Assembly: GCF_001467615.1 (NCBI RefSeq)
Contig: NZ_LNYA01000024.1
Span: 46,863-110,862 of the forward strand
From: Legionella erythra
Lineage (GTDB): Bacteria; Pseudomonadota; Gammaproteobacteria; Legionellales; Legionellaceae
Direction: 5' to 3'
DNA: 64,000 nucleotides
Below the pieces are notes generated by a model. That model saw only the letters and a program-made list of their open reading frames with translations, ran no database searches and was not told the DNA's origin. Position 1 is the stretch's first letter. Each line of letters starts with the position of its first letter. Positions 35,701 to 43,399 of the stretch are shown here, piece by piece. Both the position numbers and the translations under genes were made by a program.

Positions 35701-38238
35701 TTGTTTGCGTTTTTAGGGGAGAGGCCTGAGTCGCTGGTTGATGGGTTTATCGAATGGCTGGTCGCTCTTTCACCCGCAATGCTCGATAAGCAACCGCCAT
35801 TAAGCGCATTATTGCAGGACATCAGCCATAAACAACTATTGAAAGAACTCTCCGAGCGTCTGGCCAAGCACGCGCTTCAGCCGACTCAGGCCAGGTGGAT
35901 TTACGCACAACTCAAATCATGTTCCGTACACCGGGAGCAACTCATTGATGTGGCCAGTAAAGCCTTTGACTGGCAATGGCTTAAAGAAGAAATTAAAACG
36001 GCCTCCATGCCTGATTCACTCCATCTGTTTCAAGCCACGCTGAGTCATGCGCGGCATGAAGAGGCCATTCTTGCCACACCCCAAACACAGCTGGCTTTTT
36101 TAAAATTACTTGCGACTTTAAAGTTTCCAGCGAATGAGCTGATTCATCTTCTAAAAAATACCCCTCCCGCCTTGCGCTCTCTTCTGGCTATCCATCTGCT
36201 CAGCCGCAAGGATTATCTTGAAAAATTAAGCGGTGAAGGGCTGCTTCAGCCATTAAGCAATCTGCCGGCCCTGCCCCTGCCCCGTCGCTTGCAGAGCCTC
36301 ACCCAGGTCATCGACATGAACAGGCTGACGAGCGATTTGCTGCTGGATTTGAGCGATGAATCCGCCGCCAGTCTATTTTGCTCGCCTCCGCATTTTCATT
36401 GCTTTTCGGAAGCCTCTGTCACCTTGCTGCTTAAACGGTTAAACACCCCGCCACGCGATAATCTGATTCGCTATTGGCTAAATCATTACGCCAACCAGCC
36501 CAATTCAGCATCCCCTTTGATTGCCTTAGCCAATGCATTTGTCAAGCCGGTACTGACTACCTTTGGCGAAATGGATCCAGGAAAACGACGTCCCCTGCTG
36601 ATGATCCTGATTGAAAAACATCACCTGCTATCAGACGGCAGCAAATTAAATGGCCTGGTGAACTGTTGCGATGAAACGCATTTGGCCTATGCCTTGCAAT
36701 TGTATCTTCATGGCCGTCAGGACATGCAGTCTTTAATTGATTTGATAAAAAATTTATTAGCTGCAATGGACCTGCAGACATTATCCTCACCAACGCTGCA
36801 ATTATTGATTCGAGTAACGGAAGACAGCCATTTTACGGATCTTCAGGCTCGATTAAGCTCAGCAACCAGTGACTATCTCCGCGAAAATGCCCTCAAAGGC
36901 AACTGCCGTATCTTTTACGATGACGGGGTTCTCTCAATCCAGCGTTTGCGCAAACCCCTGCTTGATGAAAACATGGAAAAAAAGAAAGCCAACCGCAATT
37001 TTTTAAGCGCATTATTCACACCGGCCAACAACGAACCGACTGAATCCCCGTCAGCGAACGAACCACCCCTGTTTAACGAAATGAAAGAAGGGTTTAACCC
37101 CTTGCTGTCCATTGATTATTTTCTAATTCATTACCGCAATAATGACGATGGTTTAAAGCAGTTAATGAACGATTATTTGCACTATTGCAACCAGGAAAAA
37201 CAGGTTCACCATCTGCATGCAGCCGCCTGGTTAATGAATCAAACCAGCATGAAACCCGCTTTACGCAAAATCCTGTTTGACAGCTTCTGGAGACACCCCA
37301 AGGTCGTGGATGCAAAAATTGCAGCCTGCCTCCTTAATTACGATGCCATCAAAGTGGTCAAACGACTGGGCCTGCAAAAAAAATATCAGGAATTATCCAG
37401 CTTGTGCATCCAGAGTTTATCTTATCTCGATTCTTATTCAGACGCAGCCTCCATTGTCCGACTCGCCAGGCAAGAAGCTGATTTTGAACAGGCTTTAAGC
37501 ACAACCTCCTTCTTCTTACGGGAATGGCGCATCTGGTTCAGGCGTTGTCTTTTTTATGGATTCAGCGGCTGGTTTGTTCCTAAAAAGCCACAATTTGTTA
37601 CGCCTTTCGATGACGATCCCCCTCGTCTGGAACTGGTATTCCCAGACAGTCCTGTCGACAAAAAGGAACCGCCCAAAACGCATGACAAATCGTTGATTGA
37701 GCGGCTTCATCACCTTCAAAGCGATGCCTCACTGGACGAATTGTCGGAATTTACAGATGCGCTGGTAATCTATGATTGGCAGGCGCAGAAACCGGATGAA
37801 TTAAAGGTACGCGAAAAAGTGGACCTGCTTTTCAGTGAATTACTGAAACGGGATAAACAACTTGATTTTTCGCCCTGGCTCTCGCACAACAAGGACGTTT
37901 TTATCAGAAACCGTAAAACATTGCTTGGCTTCTACAGTCAGAACGGTGACGGGGAAGCCCTGCACCGCCTGTTAAAAAAAGCCGCGGACGAATTGCCTTC
38001 ATTTAAACCCCTGGTGGATGAATGGTTCACCACCGCAGCGCCCCCATTGCAGGCAACAGGCAGCGTGGTATCGGCTGATAACAAACCCGCGGATCCTGGT
38101 CTTGTAGGTCATTTGATCGCGGCAACTATGAATGCGGTTGTCGGCCTACCCCATTTGCCCAAATTATTATTCTGGGGCCCTGGAACCGCCACGAAACCGG
38201 TTGAACTTAACCCGTCAAATCAGAGTACGCTGTCTTAA
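29749..38238 (+). CDS. Giant 2829-aa protein of unknown function, candidate effector
   Basis: This single uninterrupted frame fills 8.5 kb. The ATG at 29749 follows AGGAGG at 8 bases. I recognise no enzyme motif. The sequence is leucine-rich and almost wholly alpha-helical, with many short Leu-Leu-rich helices broken by polar turns, consistent with a helical-repeat solenoid (HEAT/armadillo-like in style, without clean repeat units by eye). A less ordered, Ser/Pro/Asn-rich linker is near residue 2420-2450, and the C-terminus is Pro/Ser-rich, ending PSNQSTLS. There is no signal peptide and no convincing membrane helix except a weak hydrophobic stretch near residue 2780-2800. Size, helical make-up and genomic setting suggest a translocated scaffold, but a cytoplasmic structural protein is possible. 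Confidence 0.6.
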   Translation: MGEQFFRDFLSKKTISELRQLLLTEKPSVNDLQQLITRLEKEQAFEHLRILLVLVTEQVDEGNQKKQLLNGLNRMLLAHACQQNEGQDILIRLHELNQLSPEDETLWSTVLEELLQWIKQPRTAEEIKAVLSNLPPAMCEKFYQRLLETASMQANWVSSFIQFVLSSAQDLKKSRHLERLARCLILSPIPCETQELKSLSLLLSTTQLIDVTFHLRALASTYASKDAPSHSSTVKHLYLNHYEELLMCLTIRATASESEYEELTENNAELANLLITKRLKILDSVEEKRNLVFKLLKNCGQFNWQDRQFHAFILGQIVDVLQALPQDQAALCFSQYFKYHHSRNDYDVIRLLDALFERKSDDAMILHCLKQHRDDDDFFIINYLTASRTRDNKLLRGCLEMLDVSQLLNFCGPLAALAHLYRHEQPYYLKIYCELVIRKITLANTVKSSFPELAAAIPDQAWEDMVDLIFTQLKDQPPLSYEWLMALLGSRVNKAKLMPYCRTLLSQGIYAYQKLDLLKQFSCQELFDFYLYLVRNQAREEEFACFVELFKETDRQTILLYILSNTPLISRTFLGKLLDSIETKNIIYLVESLVDLAEKDAEYNTTLEQLLLHFCNRLQTTYDSKDPVHHWTLCQNSRLIAARLLLSPACFLSLCSRSSYLQNFTPSLLQGIVCQSVAADLKLRITRVLDIAQLTAESADTIVLNLLSHFRESPTVLHELFSHLSLVESSLSEEGKKNYAYLKSSCWALLKSKEQDKALYEDGVVNTLLTSQLAAPHRFDGVLTTLANNLANNKDVHLSALYLLQIEPKNFDQIKPDVLVSVLLHSMDEKTLENWKKTTQYLLTQTPEKATAFVQLLVSELTKIKNNPLLINQGVQFISQFPQFESLLPLFDDDVLQWLVRESSEEYLKNHFSTWLGKLSETGRLREIALGPLISLLPADPQWLNSLLQQSILSPFLPAIFIEFTRHERCDVHCISLYQQINKLSAPEKRKAIDYMQGHLGQSGHRLSIAAPVLTMLILDLTDIQFHSQSDKRLILQQLKLFHQWTSHHDENPHFIKELENQLFNIINFLNERDIQWTRYILSDQAFAALALSCLASAEAKTIDRHPFTTLLLNHMTATFHPSLTKNRIFQNYIKQLLLNPPAMLKDDQFTLLFDKLNAEEGRQLALDLLRRPALEDVQWSALLTLSRALSVDELFAIYEKSKTRFVFVDLIVRDPQGIGRLHKEQKKSLLDNLDSGKQLLRILDSQTSIDSKLEFVAALFAYLAYTNTSLETWLSRLNVDGQTLAALANYTSQEAHQMQLRQLIEHNSYRQYEIRHYLNQPTLDMPLNPEGLLHHFVKNLWLHPEQGHWGDPALLKSLDLRTLKSTLKIQSLYLSHRHHLQTFFEPFANSHEVATETLAAARWVHRLPLLGKGLLDIIHHYLDGADQDVKIAIEDTKLYNQLIKPLLECSSPQELFETQLNELYPLLNDYMKVLPTGNQHRKWVQNTVNRYEFSLQTMEQATSTRIHNLFLPSCHLGKITKGRIVRLHTETINHLIHIEPKPFPNTSLPDLLAMSASHPLLWKDKEMQAWLLDHCLFSALGRSTIDNTLIHTLLSSFEPSEFAAKMREIKQKMDKYHDCFVFLRELRKEVNLSELVIFLLKQEQSKLSHLLQACEFADLGYLSEILLLVLYSKRLRLNPAQIEGLLPLPSIKPHVLEWIQQDLLKMDGVASSLASQHHCIEQEGFKYRADNKNTARLHALTTSTIRQTSPLDFYATLNSYVAVFEKTFDEESRVAFTKLLVHLLNEEKNPGVVLSHLSPKLLELVIHYVLDQEGKPVFLLEQLALHGHAQKCQTVAKARLQRLLTDKLQIEPAPDNMADLSLEQWGKLPECGLEALLRIQHLLYLIEPAADLLPWRKHHADIKPRVRASFSADASLFGLLTRLEQEAQRLYANKQLAPEARENLRSAFAFLKRENKSMAYLSMENYPQKSQFAEPAVNQHYYALFAFLGERPESLVDGFIEWLVALSPAMLDKQPPLSALLQDISHKQLLKELSERLAKHALQPTQARWIYAQLKSCSVHREQLIDVASKAFDWQWLKEEIKTASMPDSLHLFQATLSHARHEEAILATPQTQLAFLKLLATLKFPANELIHLLKNTPPALRSLLAIHLLSRKDYLEKLSGEGLLQPLSNLPALPLPRRLQSLTQVIDMNRLTSDLLLDLSDESAASLFCSPPHFHCFSEASVTLLLKRLNTPPRDNLIRYWLNHYANQPNSASPLIALANAFVKPVLTTFGEMDPGKRRPLLMILIEKHHLLSDGSKLNGLVNCCDETHLAYALQLYLHGRQDMQSLIDLIKNLLAAMDLQTLSSPTLQLLIRVTEDSHFTDLQARLSSATSDYLRENALKGNCRIFYDDGVLSIQRLRKPLLDENMEKKKANRNFLSALFTPANNEPTESPSANEPPLFNEMKEGFNPLLSIDYFLIHYRNNDDGLKQLMNDYLHYCNQEKQVHHLHAAAWLMNQTSMKPALRKILFDSFWRHPKVVDAKIAACLLNYDAIKVVKRLGLQKKYQELSSLCIQSLSYLDSYSDAASIVRLARQEADFEQALSTTSFFLREWRIWFRRCLFYGFSGWFVPKKPQFVTPFDDDPPRLELVFPDSPVDKKEPPKTHDKSLIERLHHLQSDASLDELSEFTDALVIYDWQAQKPDELKVREKVDLLFSELLKRDKQLDFSPWLSHNKDVFIRNRKTLLGFYSQNGDGEALHRLLKKAADELPSFKPLVDEWFTTAAPPLQATGSVVSADNKPADPGLVGHLIAATMNAVVGLPHLPKLLFWGPGTATKPVELNPSNQSTLS

Positions 38239-38313
38239 CCTTACGAAAAAGATATTATTTCGCCAACAGGATAACAAAACCACCAAAATGTTTATTTATT
38301 TCTAATATTGGAA

Positions 38314-38319
38314 TATAAT
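38314..38319 (+). promoter_or_regulatory. Candidate -10 box of the small exported protein gene
   Basis: TATAAT, perfect, 66 bases upstream of the ATG at 38386; the -35 region (TTTATT at 38291-38296, 17-bp spacing) is weak. Confidence 0.35.
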
Positions 38320-38385
38320 CACCCACCTTGGTATTTTTACCATTTTCTTTTGGATAAAAAACAAGATCTTAACGGAGTTTAACGT

Positions 38386-38778
38386 ATGAACCCATTTAAA
38401 TTATTGGTATTAATTTTTCTTTTCTCCTCGGCAGTTTATGCCTCATCTGGGCATAATGAAAAATTCAACGGCACCGCGCTGCTTGCCAGTCAGGTTGTTG
38501 AAGGGAGTTCCTCACTCTTCACTCACGAAGAAATTAGGGTCACTGCGGTAAAAAAAGCAGGTAATACCACGTACATCACCCTCAAAGCCCCGGATCAACA
38601 ATCAACAGCCACCCTGGCTATCCCCACGCTCGCACCTGAGCAATTACCTCTCGTTGCAGGACAGGTCTTACAGGTAACCAGCAATGCCGGTACCTATGTG
38701 CTTTATGCCGCAGGTCAGCTTGTGGCGGTTCTTCCCCACGAATTTAATAAAAACCTGACTTTAAAAGCCCACGCTTGA
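38386..38778 (+). CDS. Small exported protein of unknown function
   Basis: A 130-aa protein with a signal peptide (hydrophobic residues 5-18, probable cleavage after VYAS near residue 20). The mature part is beta-rich with alternating Thr/Val/Leu, for example ITLKAPDQQSTATLAIP, and has no cysteines or lipobox. I do not recognise the family. It is a single-gene unit, with a good -10 upstream and a GC-rich hairpin just downstream. Confidence 0.75.
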   Translation: MNPFKLLVLIFLFSSAVYASSGHNEKFNGTALLASQVVEGSSSLFTHEEIRVTAVKKAGNTTYITLKAPDQQSTATLAIPTLAPEQLPLVAGQVLQVTSNAGTYVLYAAGQLVAVLPHEFNKNLTLKAHA

Positions 38779-38783
38779 ATCAA

Positions 38784-38806
38784 CCCCGGCCAGTCCGGGG
38801 ACTCTT
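38784..38806 (+). terminator. Probable intrinsic terminator after the exported protein gene
   Basis: Stem CCCCGG (38784-38789), loop CCAGT, stem CCGGGG (38795-38800), followed by ACTCTTTC; the T run is short. Confidence 0.5.
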
Positions 38807-38908
38807 TCATGCCATTAAATTTTGCTTTTTTAAAGAATATTAACTATTTTTAATCACACTGAAAAAATTATCAATCCTCAGTGCAAAAAATAACTAAAGG
38901 AGAACACG

Positions 38909-39109
38909 ATGAATAAGGATATTTTTCAAGGCCGTTGGGAAGAAGTAAAAGGCAAAATGAAACAAGCCTGGGGCAAATTAACTGATGACGATTTACAGGC
39001 TATCGAAGGCAATCAACAGGAAATTTATGGCAAACTGCAGCAACGTTACGGTTATAACCGTGAACAAGCTGAAAAAGCCATTAAAGATTTCCAAAATCGT
39101 TATCATTAA
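38909..39109 (+). CDS. CsbD-family stress-response protein
   Basis: A 66-aa helical protein with the CsbD signature WEEVKGKMKQAWGKLTDDDL and the second half GNQQEIYGKLQQRYGYNREQAEKAI. CsbD-like proteins are small, abundant under general stress, and of unknown mechanism. Start ATG at 38909 follows AAAGGAG. The next gene starts 28 bases downstream with no terminator between, so they may be co-transcribed. Confidence 0.9.
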   Translation: MNKDIFQGRWEEVKGKMKQAWGKLTDDDLQAIEGNQQEIYGKLQQRYGYNREQAEKAIKDFQNRYH

Positions 39110-39137
39110 TTGAATAGTCAGTACAAGGAGAGTCACG

Positions 39138-39380
39138 ATGAAAATGATACCTGTTGTTTTTGCCGGCGTCATGCTGGCAGTAACCAGTGTTTATGCAGCC
39201 AATACAGACATGACGTCCAATTGGGTCTGCACAACCAATGCCAGCAGCAGCGATGTCGAGGCGGATAAAGCAGCCGACAAGCAAATGGCTGATAATGCCC
39301 GCGCGGCTGATGAAGCGTTTAATTTTGCCGGCCAACATTGCCGTGACTGCACAAAAATTACCTGTGAAGTCAAAAATTAA
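39138..39380 (+). CDS. Small exported cysteine-containing protein
   Basis: An 80-aa protein with a signal peptide (residues 1-20, ending VYA). The mature part has four cysteines (WVCTT, HCRDC, TCEV), probably two disulfide bonds in the periplasm, separated by an alanine/aspartate-rich helix. Family not recognised. AAGGAG lies 9 bases before the ATG. A strong hairpin terminator follows. Confidence 0.75.
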   Translation: MKMIPVVFAGVMLAVTSVYAANTDMTSNWVCTTNASSSDVEADKAADKQMADNARAADEAFNFAGQHCRDCTKITCEVKN

Positions 39381-39390
39381 TCTCCCCTGT

Positions 39391-39421
39391 CTTCCATCCT
39401 TCTTGAGGATGGAAGCCTTTC
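39391..39421 (+). terminator. Intrinsic terminator
   Basis: Perfect 9-bp stem CTTCCATCC (39391-39399) / GGATGGAAG (39407-39415), 7-base loop, followed by CCTTTC. It closes the csbD-like transcript. Confidence 0.7.
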
Positions 39422-39758
39422 AGCGTCCATTTTACCCCGTTTTACGTGATAACCTCTCTTGATGACTCAATACCCGGCTAAACATCGAACTTTGCTTAAA
39501 CTTAACAAAATAGATTTTGATAAATGAACTTGCATGACATAAGGTTATGTTAGTGGTAGTTGTTCCTGCTCGGCTAACAAGACAACGCCAGGAGGTCTGA
39601 TTCGACCCGCCGTGAGCCAGCTTACCTTGAGTAAGACGCCTAAAGCGAGTCATGTGGCATCCACTTTGTGACTAGAACTGCTGCAGGACAACTTTCCACA
39701 TTCTGGCATCTTGCACGCTCTACCGATTATACTCTCCTTTTGTTCTAATGATTTCGCT
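39422..39758. other. 337-bp gap with hairpins, no supported gene
   Basis: No coding frame here is convincing. From about 39535 to 39700 the sequence is less AT-rich than a plain spacer and holds several short stems, for example CTTAC/GTAAG at 39621-39635 and AGTCA/TGACT with an inner GTGG/CCAC at 39648-39673. This could be a structured RNA or the leader of the PspC gene; I recognise no known RNA family, and it is not tRNA, tmRNA, SRP or RNase P RNA by eye. Confidence 0.3.
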
Positions 39759-39974
39759 ATGACTGAATCGAATAAACCCTATCGTAAACTCTGGCGCTCA
39801 AGACGCGACAGGCCAATTGCCGGCGTTTGTGGGGGGCTTGCTGATTATTTTGGACTTGATCCATTCTGGATGAGGGCAGCTTTTGTGCTGCTTTTTTTCC
39901 TGGGCGGCTCTTCCCTGCTAATCTATGTCATAATGTGGTTGCTGATTCCGCTCGAACCTAAGGACTGGCGTTAG
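39759..39974 (+). CDS. PspC-domain membrane protein
   Basis: A 71-aa protein made of one PspC domain: KLWRSRRDRPIAGVCGGLADYFGLDP is the conserved amphipathic start, then a hydrophobic helix (about residues 36-64) ending in IMWLLIPLEP. PspC proteins sit in the inner membrane; in the phage-shock system PspC acts with PspB, but stand-alone PspC proteins are common and of unclear role. The upstream in-frame extension to 39711 lacks the family pattern, so I start at 39759. It is convergent with the acyltransferase gene and overlaps it by 17 bases. Confidence 0.85.
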   Translation: MTESNKPYRKLWRSRRDRPIAGVCGGLADYFGLDPFWMRAAFVLLFFLGGSSLLIYVIMWLLIPLEPKDWR

Positions 39975-40842
39975 CCGTACGTCCATGGCTGACCGGCTCT
40001 TTTAACTTCCAGCGTTTATGAAACCAGAGCCATTGCTCCGGATGAGCCAGAATCATGCGCTCCAGAGCCTGATTATAGACCAGGGTATTGCGGTAAATGG
40101 ATTCCTGGGTGGTGCCGTAGTCTGTCCACACCAAGGGTTCAAAAAATTCAAGCACATGGCGACCATTGGGAAGCCGATAGGACGCGGCTGGCACAACTGG
40201 AACGCCGGTATGCCGCGCGAAACTGGCCAGACTGCGGTAAGTCCCAGCCTTTTTACCAAAGAACTCCACCGCCACGCCATCGCGGTTCTCAACATAGGCG
40301 TGTTGATCCAGAACAAAAATGACCGCATGGTTTTTCTCCAGCGCATCACAAACCTGTTCCAGCGAGTTTTTACTGGGAATAACATTTAAACCGGCGCGGT
40401 AATACCGGCTGAACATCATCCTTTCAATCCACTTATTGCCCAAGGTTTTCCGAATAAAATGAAACTGCCCCTGAAAGCGTTTGAAATTCAATACCCCGCC
40501 AATGGGGGCAAATTCCCAACTGCCGAAATGGCCGGTCAATACCAACACCCCTCGCTGATTCGCCACCACATTCAACATGTGCTCATGCCCGCGCACTTCT
40601 ACCCGTTCTTGCAGTTTTTTTTCGCTCATAAAGCGCAACAGCAGGGTTTCTTTGAGGGAAGCGGCCAAATGCCCATAAAAGGCTTTCGCCAAGTGTTTCT
40701 TTTGCTTTTCTGTTAATTGATTGGCAAACACCTGGTTGATATTGGCCATGACGATACGCCGCCGATACGGCAGGCAGTAGTAGATAAACCGCCCAGCCAA
40801 CGTGGGTTTCAAGGCATCAATTTTTTGGGCTACGTCATTCAC
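39958..40842 (-). CDS. LpxL/HtrB-family lipid A acyltransferase (LpxXL-like position)
   Basis: A 294-aa acyltransferase of the lysophospholipid/lipid A late-acyltransferase family. The catalytic HX4E motif is GHFGSWEF with His105 and Glu110; other conserved pieces are RGVLVLTGHF, DQHAYVENRDGVAVEFFGKKA and a hydrophobic N-terminus that binds the inner membrane. It is the last gene of the acyl-carrier/KAS cluster, overlapping the Cys-less KAS gene by 8 bases. In rhizobia the equivalent place in the acpXL cluster is taken by lpxXL, which moves a very-long-chain acyl group from AcpXL to lipid A; I infer the same here. Confidence 0.85.
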   Translation of the reverse strand: MNDVAQKIDALKPTLAGRFIYYCLPYRRRIVMANINQVFANQLTEKQKKHLAKAFYGHLAASLKETLLLRFMSEKKLQERVEVRGHEHMLNVVANQRGVLVLTGHFGSWEFAPIGGVLNFKRFQGQFHFIRKTLGNKWIERMMFSRYYRAGLNVIPSKNSLEQVCDALEKNHAVIFVLDQHAYVENRDGVAVEFFGKKAGTYRSLASFARHTGVPVVPAASYRLPNGRHVLEFFEPLVWTDYGTTQESIYRNTLVYNQALERMILAHPEQWLWFHKRWKLKEPVSHGRTANASP

Positions 40843-42103
40843 AGGCTTTAATCACCACACAGGCATTCATGCTGGCAAAGCCACGGTTAATTAATACGGC
40901 ATGGCGCGCCTGCGGCAAAGAACGGGTTTGCTGATCAATGTTTAAATCAGCACAGGCTTGAGAAACCGCTGTCAAATTAGCAATACCCGGAACGCATTGA
41001 TTTTTAAGTGCCATCACCGTTAACACCGTATCAATCATGCCGGAAGCGCAAATCGTATGCCCCATCGCCCATTTAAACGCCGTAACCGGCACCTGTTGTC
41101 CAAATACCTGGGTAATTGCCTGCGCCTCGCTGATGTCGGATTTCTTGTTGCCGTTGCCATGCGCTGCGACAAAATCTATTTGCTGGGCATCCACCCGGGC
41201 TTGCTGCAAGGTATTCTGAAGAAGCGCTGCCAAATGAGCACCGTCCTCTTGCAAGGAGAAAAGGCCGGATGCTTCCGTGCCTGACAAGCCGCCTGCAATT
41301 TCCGCGTAACAGGTTGCTGCGCGCGCGGCGGCGCTGGCTTCGCTTTCGAGAACCACAGCCGCCGCCCCTTCAGCCAGGATAGTGCCATCGTGCTCTGCAT
41401 CAAAGGGTTTCAAATGCCTGGGACTGACCACGCCAAGTTTCTCATAATAATACAAGGCCTGCGGTTCTATACCCATATCGTAGGCCACCACCACCGCACG
41501 TTCAGCCTGCCCGCTTTGAATGGCATGGAATGCTTCCAGCAAAGCCTGGGTACCGCCCACGGCATGGTTAGTGACGTTGTGGTTAGGGCCTTTAAAGCCA
41601 TAGGTTATGCCGGTATAAGCCAGTACATTATTCGGTAAAATACGCAGTAACCACATGGGGTGAACTTCGTTAAACAACTGCGCGGCGAATTGCTGCATGT
41701 TGCCGCCCGATTTAGCTAACAACGGCAAGAAATCGTACTGCTGGAAATATTTATTTCCAGGCGACCCAACATACACACCGGTTTGTTCATCAAAAGCCGC
41801 GGCTGAAGCCAGTGCGTCGCGGTAAGGGATCATCTGGCTATGCTCAACCGCCTGCACGGCCGCATTAATTCCCATGACATCCTGACGGGAAATGACTTTC
41901 ATCAGCTTGCGGTCCGGCAACATCTTAGCCGGCTGAAAGTGTTTCAGTTCTCCACCTAAAGACGCAGGCCAACCGGCAAGATCCCACTGGGTAATGTGAT
42001 CAATACCGCTTTGACCAGCAAACACTGCATCCCACGTGGCCGCGGCTGTGTCGCCCGAAGCCGTCAGCGCGCTGTACCCGGTAATAAAAACACGATTAGT
42101 CAT
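40835..42103 (-). CDS. Ketosynthase-like subunit lacking the active-site cysteine
   Basis: A 422-aa beta-ketoacyl-ACP synthase fold protein, starting MTNRVFITGYSALTASGD, with a good GGAGGAG ribosome-binding site upstream. The position of the nucleophilic cysteine (TACxSG in FabF) reads TNHAVG here, with His180 replacing Cys. The two catalytic histidine regions remain (VAAHGNGNKKSD and KWAMGHTICASG). It therefore resembles chain-length-factor-type partners that pair with an active KS. The neighbouring gene, overlapping by 8 bases upstream, encodes a KAS with all catalytic residues, so I infer a heterodimer that sets acyl-chain length. It could instead be a decarboxylating or inactive enzyme. 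Confidence 0.85.
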   Translation of the reverse strand: MTNRVFITGYSALTASGDTAAATWDAVFAGQSGIDHITQWDLAGWPASLGGELKHFQPAKMLPDRKLMKVISRQDVMGINAAVQAVEHSQMIPYRDALASAAAFDEQTGVYVGSPGNKYFQQYDFLPLLAKSGGNMQQFAAQLFNEVHPMWLLRILPNNVLAYTGITYGFKGPNHNVTNHAVGGTQALLEAFHAIQSGQAERAVVVAYDMGIEPQALYYYEKLGVVSPRHLKPFDAEHDGTILAEGAAAVVLESEASAAARAATCYAEIAGGLSGTEASGLFSLQEDGAHLAALLQNTLQQARVDAQQIDFVAAHGNGNKKSDISEAQAITQVFGQQVPVTAFKWAMGHTICASGMIDTVLTVMALKNQCVPGIANLTAVSQACADLNIDQQTRSLPQARHAVLINRGFASMNACVVIKACE

Positions 42104-43397
42104 GAGCCGCTCCTCCAAATTCCGGGTGCTTAAAGAGCAGGCTGCTGTTTGAGCCACCAAATCCGAACGAATTGGATAATACCACACCCACCGCTTTTTC
42201 ACGCGGTCCGTCCACCACATAATCCAGATCGCAGTCGGGATCCGGGGTTGTTAAATTCGCTGTTTTGGGGATGTAGCCATGATGAATGGATAAAACCGAT
42301 AAAACCGCTTCCAGTGCCCCGGCCGCTGCAATCAAATGACCGGTTTGGCTTTTGGTCGAACTGGTCGGCAGCGTGCGGGCGCCTTCCTTGAAAACGGCTT
42401 TGATGGCGTTGGTTTCGCTCAAATCATTCATTTTCGTTGATGTGCCGTGGGCATTGATATAATCCACATCGGAGGGTTGCACGCCGGCATCCTGCAAGGC
42501 CCGCTCAATGGCCTGTATGGCCCCATCACCATTGGGGTGTGAATCGGTAATGCGGTAGGAACTCAAGGAATTCCCTTCGCCTGCCAATTCAGCATAAATC
42601 CGCGCCCCGCGCTGTTTAGCTTTCTGCCATTCCTCAAGAATCAGAAAAGCCGCCCCCTCGCCCAGAACAAACCCATTGCGGGTGGCATCGAATGGCCGGC
42701 TTGCAGACTCAGGCGTCTCATTGTAAGTGGACAACGCCCCCAACAGGCAAAAACTGGAGAGGCCTAAGGGATTAATCATCGAGTCAAACCCGCCGGCGAG
42801 GATATAATCCGCCTCGCCGCGACGTATGGCCTGCATCGCCAGGCCCAAGGCCTGACCGCCTGAGGCACAGGCCGTGTGCACCGACGTGGCATAACCCTCG
42901 ATACCAAATTGTTGAATAAGCAATGACAAGCCGGAGTTGGAAGTCGTTTGGCCAAAATCGGCAAGGCGATAGAAATCGCGGGCATTGTCTTCAAGCTGCG
43001 GCCAGTTAATTTCCCCCTGCGTGGCGCATGCACGCTGGAAACGATGCAGGTAGTCGAACTCAGCAGTCATCATGCCACTGCCGGCAACCACACCCCAGCG
43101 TTTGGCATTGTGCTTTTCAGGCATGATACCAGCATCCTGAAAAGCCTGAGCTGCCGCATGCAAGGCATATTGCGTAAACGGCATGGCAAAGCGGCTGTGT
43201 TTTCCCTGCAGGGACGCCTCTGGCGTAAACGATTTAACTTCAGCAGCAATGTAGGTTGGAAAGCCGCTGGCATCAAATTGCCTGATTTCAGCAATTCCGG
43301 ATTGTCCAGCCATCAGGTTAGACCAGGTGGCCGCCACATCGTTACCCAGCGGAGAAACCACACCCAAACCGGTAATGGCTACACGTCGTTTATTCAT
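42096..43397 (-). CDS. FabF-type beta-ketoacyl-ACP synthase (active KAS)
   Basis: A 433-aa condensing enzyme. Active-site Cys177 is in VHTACASGGQALG; the histidines are in INAHGTSTKMND and SQTGHLIAAAG, so the Cys-His-His triad is intact. It elongates acyl-ACP with malonyl-ACP. The ATG at 43397 has GAAGG upstream; a TTG two codons earlier is also open. Upstream is the double-hotdog gene (2 bases away) and downstream its Cys-less partner (8-base overlap). In the rhizobial acpXL cluster two fabF genes occupy these places. Confidence 0.9.
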   Translation of the reverse strand: MNKRRVAITGLGVVSPLGNDVAATWSNLMAGQSGIAEIRQFDASGFPTYIAAEVKSFTPEASLQGKHSRFAMPFTQYALHAAAQAFQDAGIMPEKHNAKRWGVVAGSGMMTAEFDYLHRFQRACATQGEINWPQLEDNARDFYRLADFGQTTSNSGLSLLIQQFGIEGYATSVHTACASGGQALGLAMQAIRRGEADYILAGGFDSMINPLGLSSFCLLGALSTYNETPESASRPFDATRNGFVLGEGAAFLILEEWQKAKQRGARIYAELAGEGNSLSSYRITDSHPNGDGAIQAIERALQDAGVQPSDVDYINAHGTSTKMNDLSETNAIKAVFKEGARTLPTSSTKSQTGHLIAAAGALEAVLSVLSIHHGYIPKTANLTTPDPDCDLDYVVDGPREKAVGVVLSNSFGFGGSNSSLLFKHPEFGGAAHD

Positions 43398-43399
43398 TA

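Noticed and set aside
39541-39700. tRNA, tmRNA, SRP RNA or 6S RNA in the gap before pspC
   Set aside because: No cloverleaf or CCA end, no tmRNA GGGGxxG start, no SRP tetraloop core and no 6S closing stem could be built; left as an unidentified hairpin region.
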